Assembly (NCBI GenBank): GCA_938029995.1
Contig: CALHGI010000028.1
Span: 1 to 5,598, forward strand
Direction of reading: 5' to 3'
Source: an uncultured cyanobacterium
Lineage (GTDB): Bacteria; Cyanobacteriota; Cyanobacteriia; Phormidesmidales; Phormidesmidaceae
Length of the DNA: 5,598 nucleotides
The translations under genes were made by a program, and so were the position numbers. The notes under the pieces were generated by a model. It saw nothing but the letters and a program-made list of their open reading frames with translations, was not told the DNA's origin and searched no databases. Below are positions 5,424 to 5,598 of the stretch, in pieces (the stretch's first letter is position 1; each line of letters starts with the position of its first letter).

Positions 5424-5597
5424 CTAAAAGAAATAGTTGCCTGAGACAAACCACCTTGATTCCTTTAACAACAATTCTTTTAAGTCTTTTTTCATTAACC
5501 CAAAGAATAATTCAACACTCTCGTTGATCGTAAACTTTAGTCTACAAACCCCTGATCCCCAACACAAATGATCTATATTGACATTGAAGCGAATTAA
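5424..5597 (-). CDS. Possible C-terminal end of an unidentified gene entering from the right edge
   Basis: One minus-strand frame is open from the right edge for 57 codons to a TAG at 5426-5424, in a stretch that is clearly AT-rich, where stop codons should be common. The text looks protein-like and ends in a basic helical segment: KFTINESVELFFGL (21-34), then MKKDLKELLLKES (35-47), and a C-terminus RWFVSGNYFF. I recognise no family. If it starts within the window, the only ATG would give a 23-residue peptide (from 5495) with a poor ribosome site. Its codon use is much more AT-rich than that of the GGT-family gene, which would fit a transferred gene, or non-coding DNA that is open by chance. 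The AGGAG at 5425-5421 overlaps its stop codon. The 165 bp between this frame and ggt hold only tiny open frames. Confidence 0.33.
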   Translation of the reverse strand, partial: LIRFNVNIDHLCWGSGVCRLKFTINESVELFFGLMKKDLKELLLKESRWFVSGNYFF

Positions 5598-5598
5598 A

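Noticed and set aside
5530..5545. Imperfect dyad GTAAAC-TTTA-GTCTAC, partly like an NtcA site
   Set aside because: The spacing between GTA and TAC is 10, not the 8 of NtcA sites, and it lies inside a possible coding frame.
5578..5583. Perfect TTGACA -35 hexamer on the plus strand at the right edge
   Set aside because: The -10 position falls outside the window, and the site lies within the candidate minus-strand frame, so a promoter cannot be supported.

Overview
The window most likely comes from a cyanobacterium. It carries one copy of the cyanobacterial octamer GCGATCGC (HIP1), and its gene families (a GGT-like hydrolase, MiaB, a TerB-like protein and a short VWA protein) are familiar together in that phylum. 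This is a judgement from family recognition; no species can be named. All five well-supported genes lie on the minus strand, so transcription runs from the right edge to the left.

From right to left: positions 5424-5597 hold an open frame that enters from beyond the window and ends in TAG. An AT-rich stretch follows with very small open frames, one of which (5265-5372) would encode a signal-peptide-like hydrophobic peptide just before the GGT-family gene (3705-5258). Then come miaB (2197-3549), a TerB-like gene (1665-2066), a RimJ-type GNAT acetyltransferase (1143-1658) and a VWA-fold protein (224-868). Positions 1-131 hold the start of an open frame leaving through the left edge, or possibly the end of an insertion sequence.

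ggt and miaB look like independent housekeeping genes, with gaps of 155 bp and about 130 bp after them. The TerB-like and GNAT genes are only 6 nt apart, appear cotranscribed, and have a candidate promoter of their own. The VWA gene follows after 274 bp. That gap contains two clear dyad symmetries near the VWA start and what may be an eroded coding remnant.

The most interesting points are: (1) a TerB-like protein, a GNAT and a VWA protein that has lost most of its metal site, suggesting a small Ter-like stress or signalling module; (2) a signal-peptide-like frame cut off from ggt by an in-frame TGA two codons before its ATG; (3) a GGT-family enzyme with an intact catalytic threonine but without the usual substrate-binding arginine; and (4) dyads and short repeats upstream of the VWA gene and miaB. 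No tRNA, rRNA or CRISPR array was seen.
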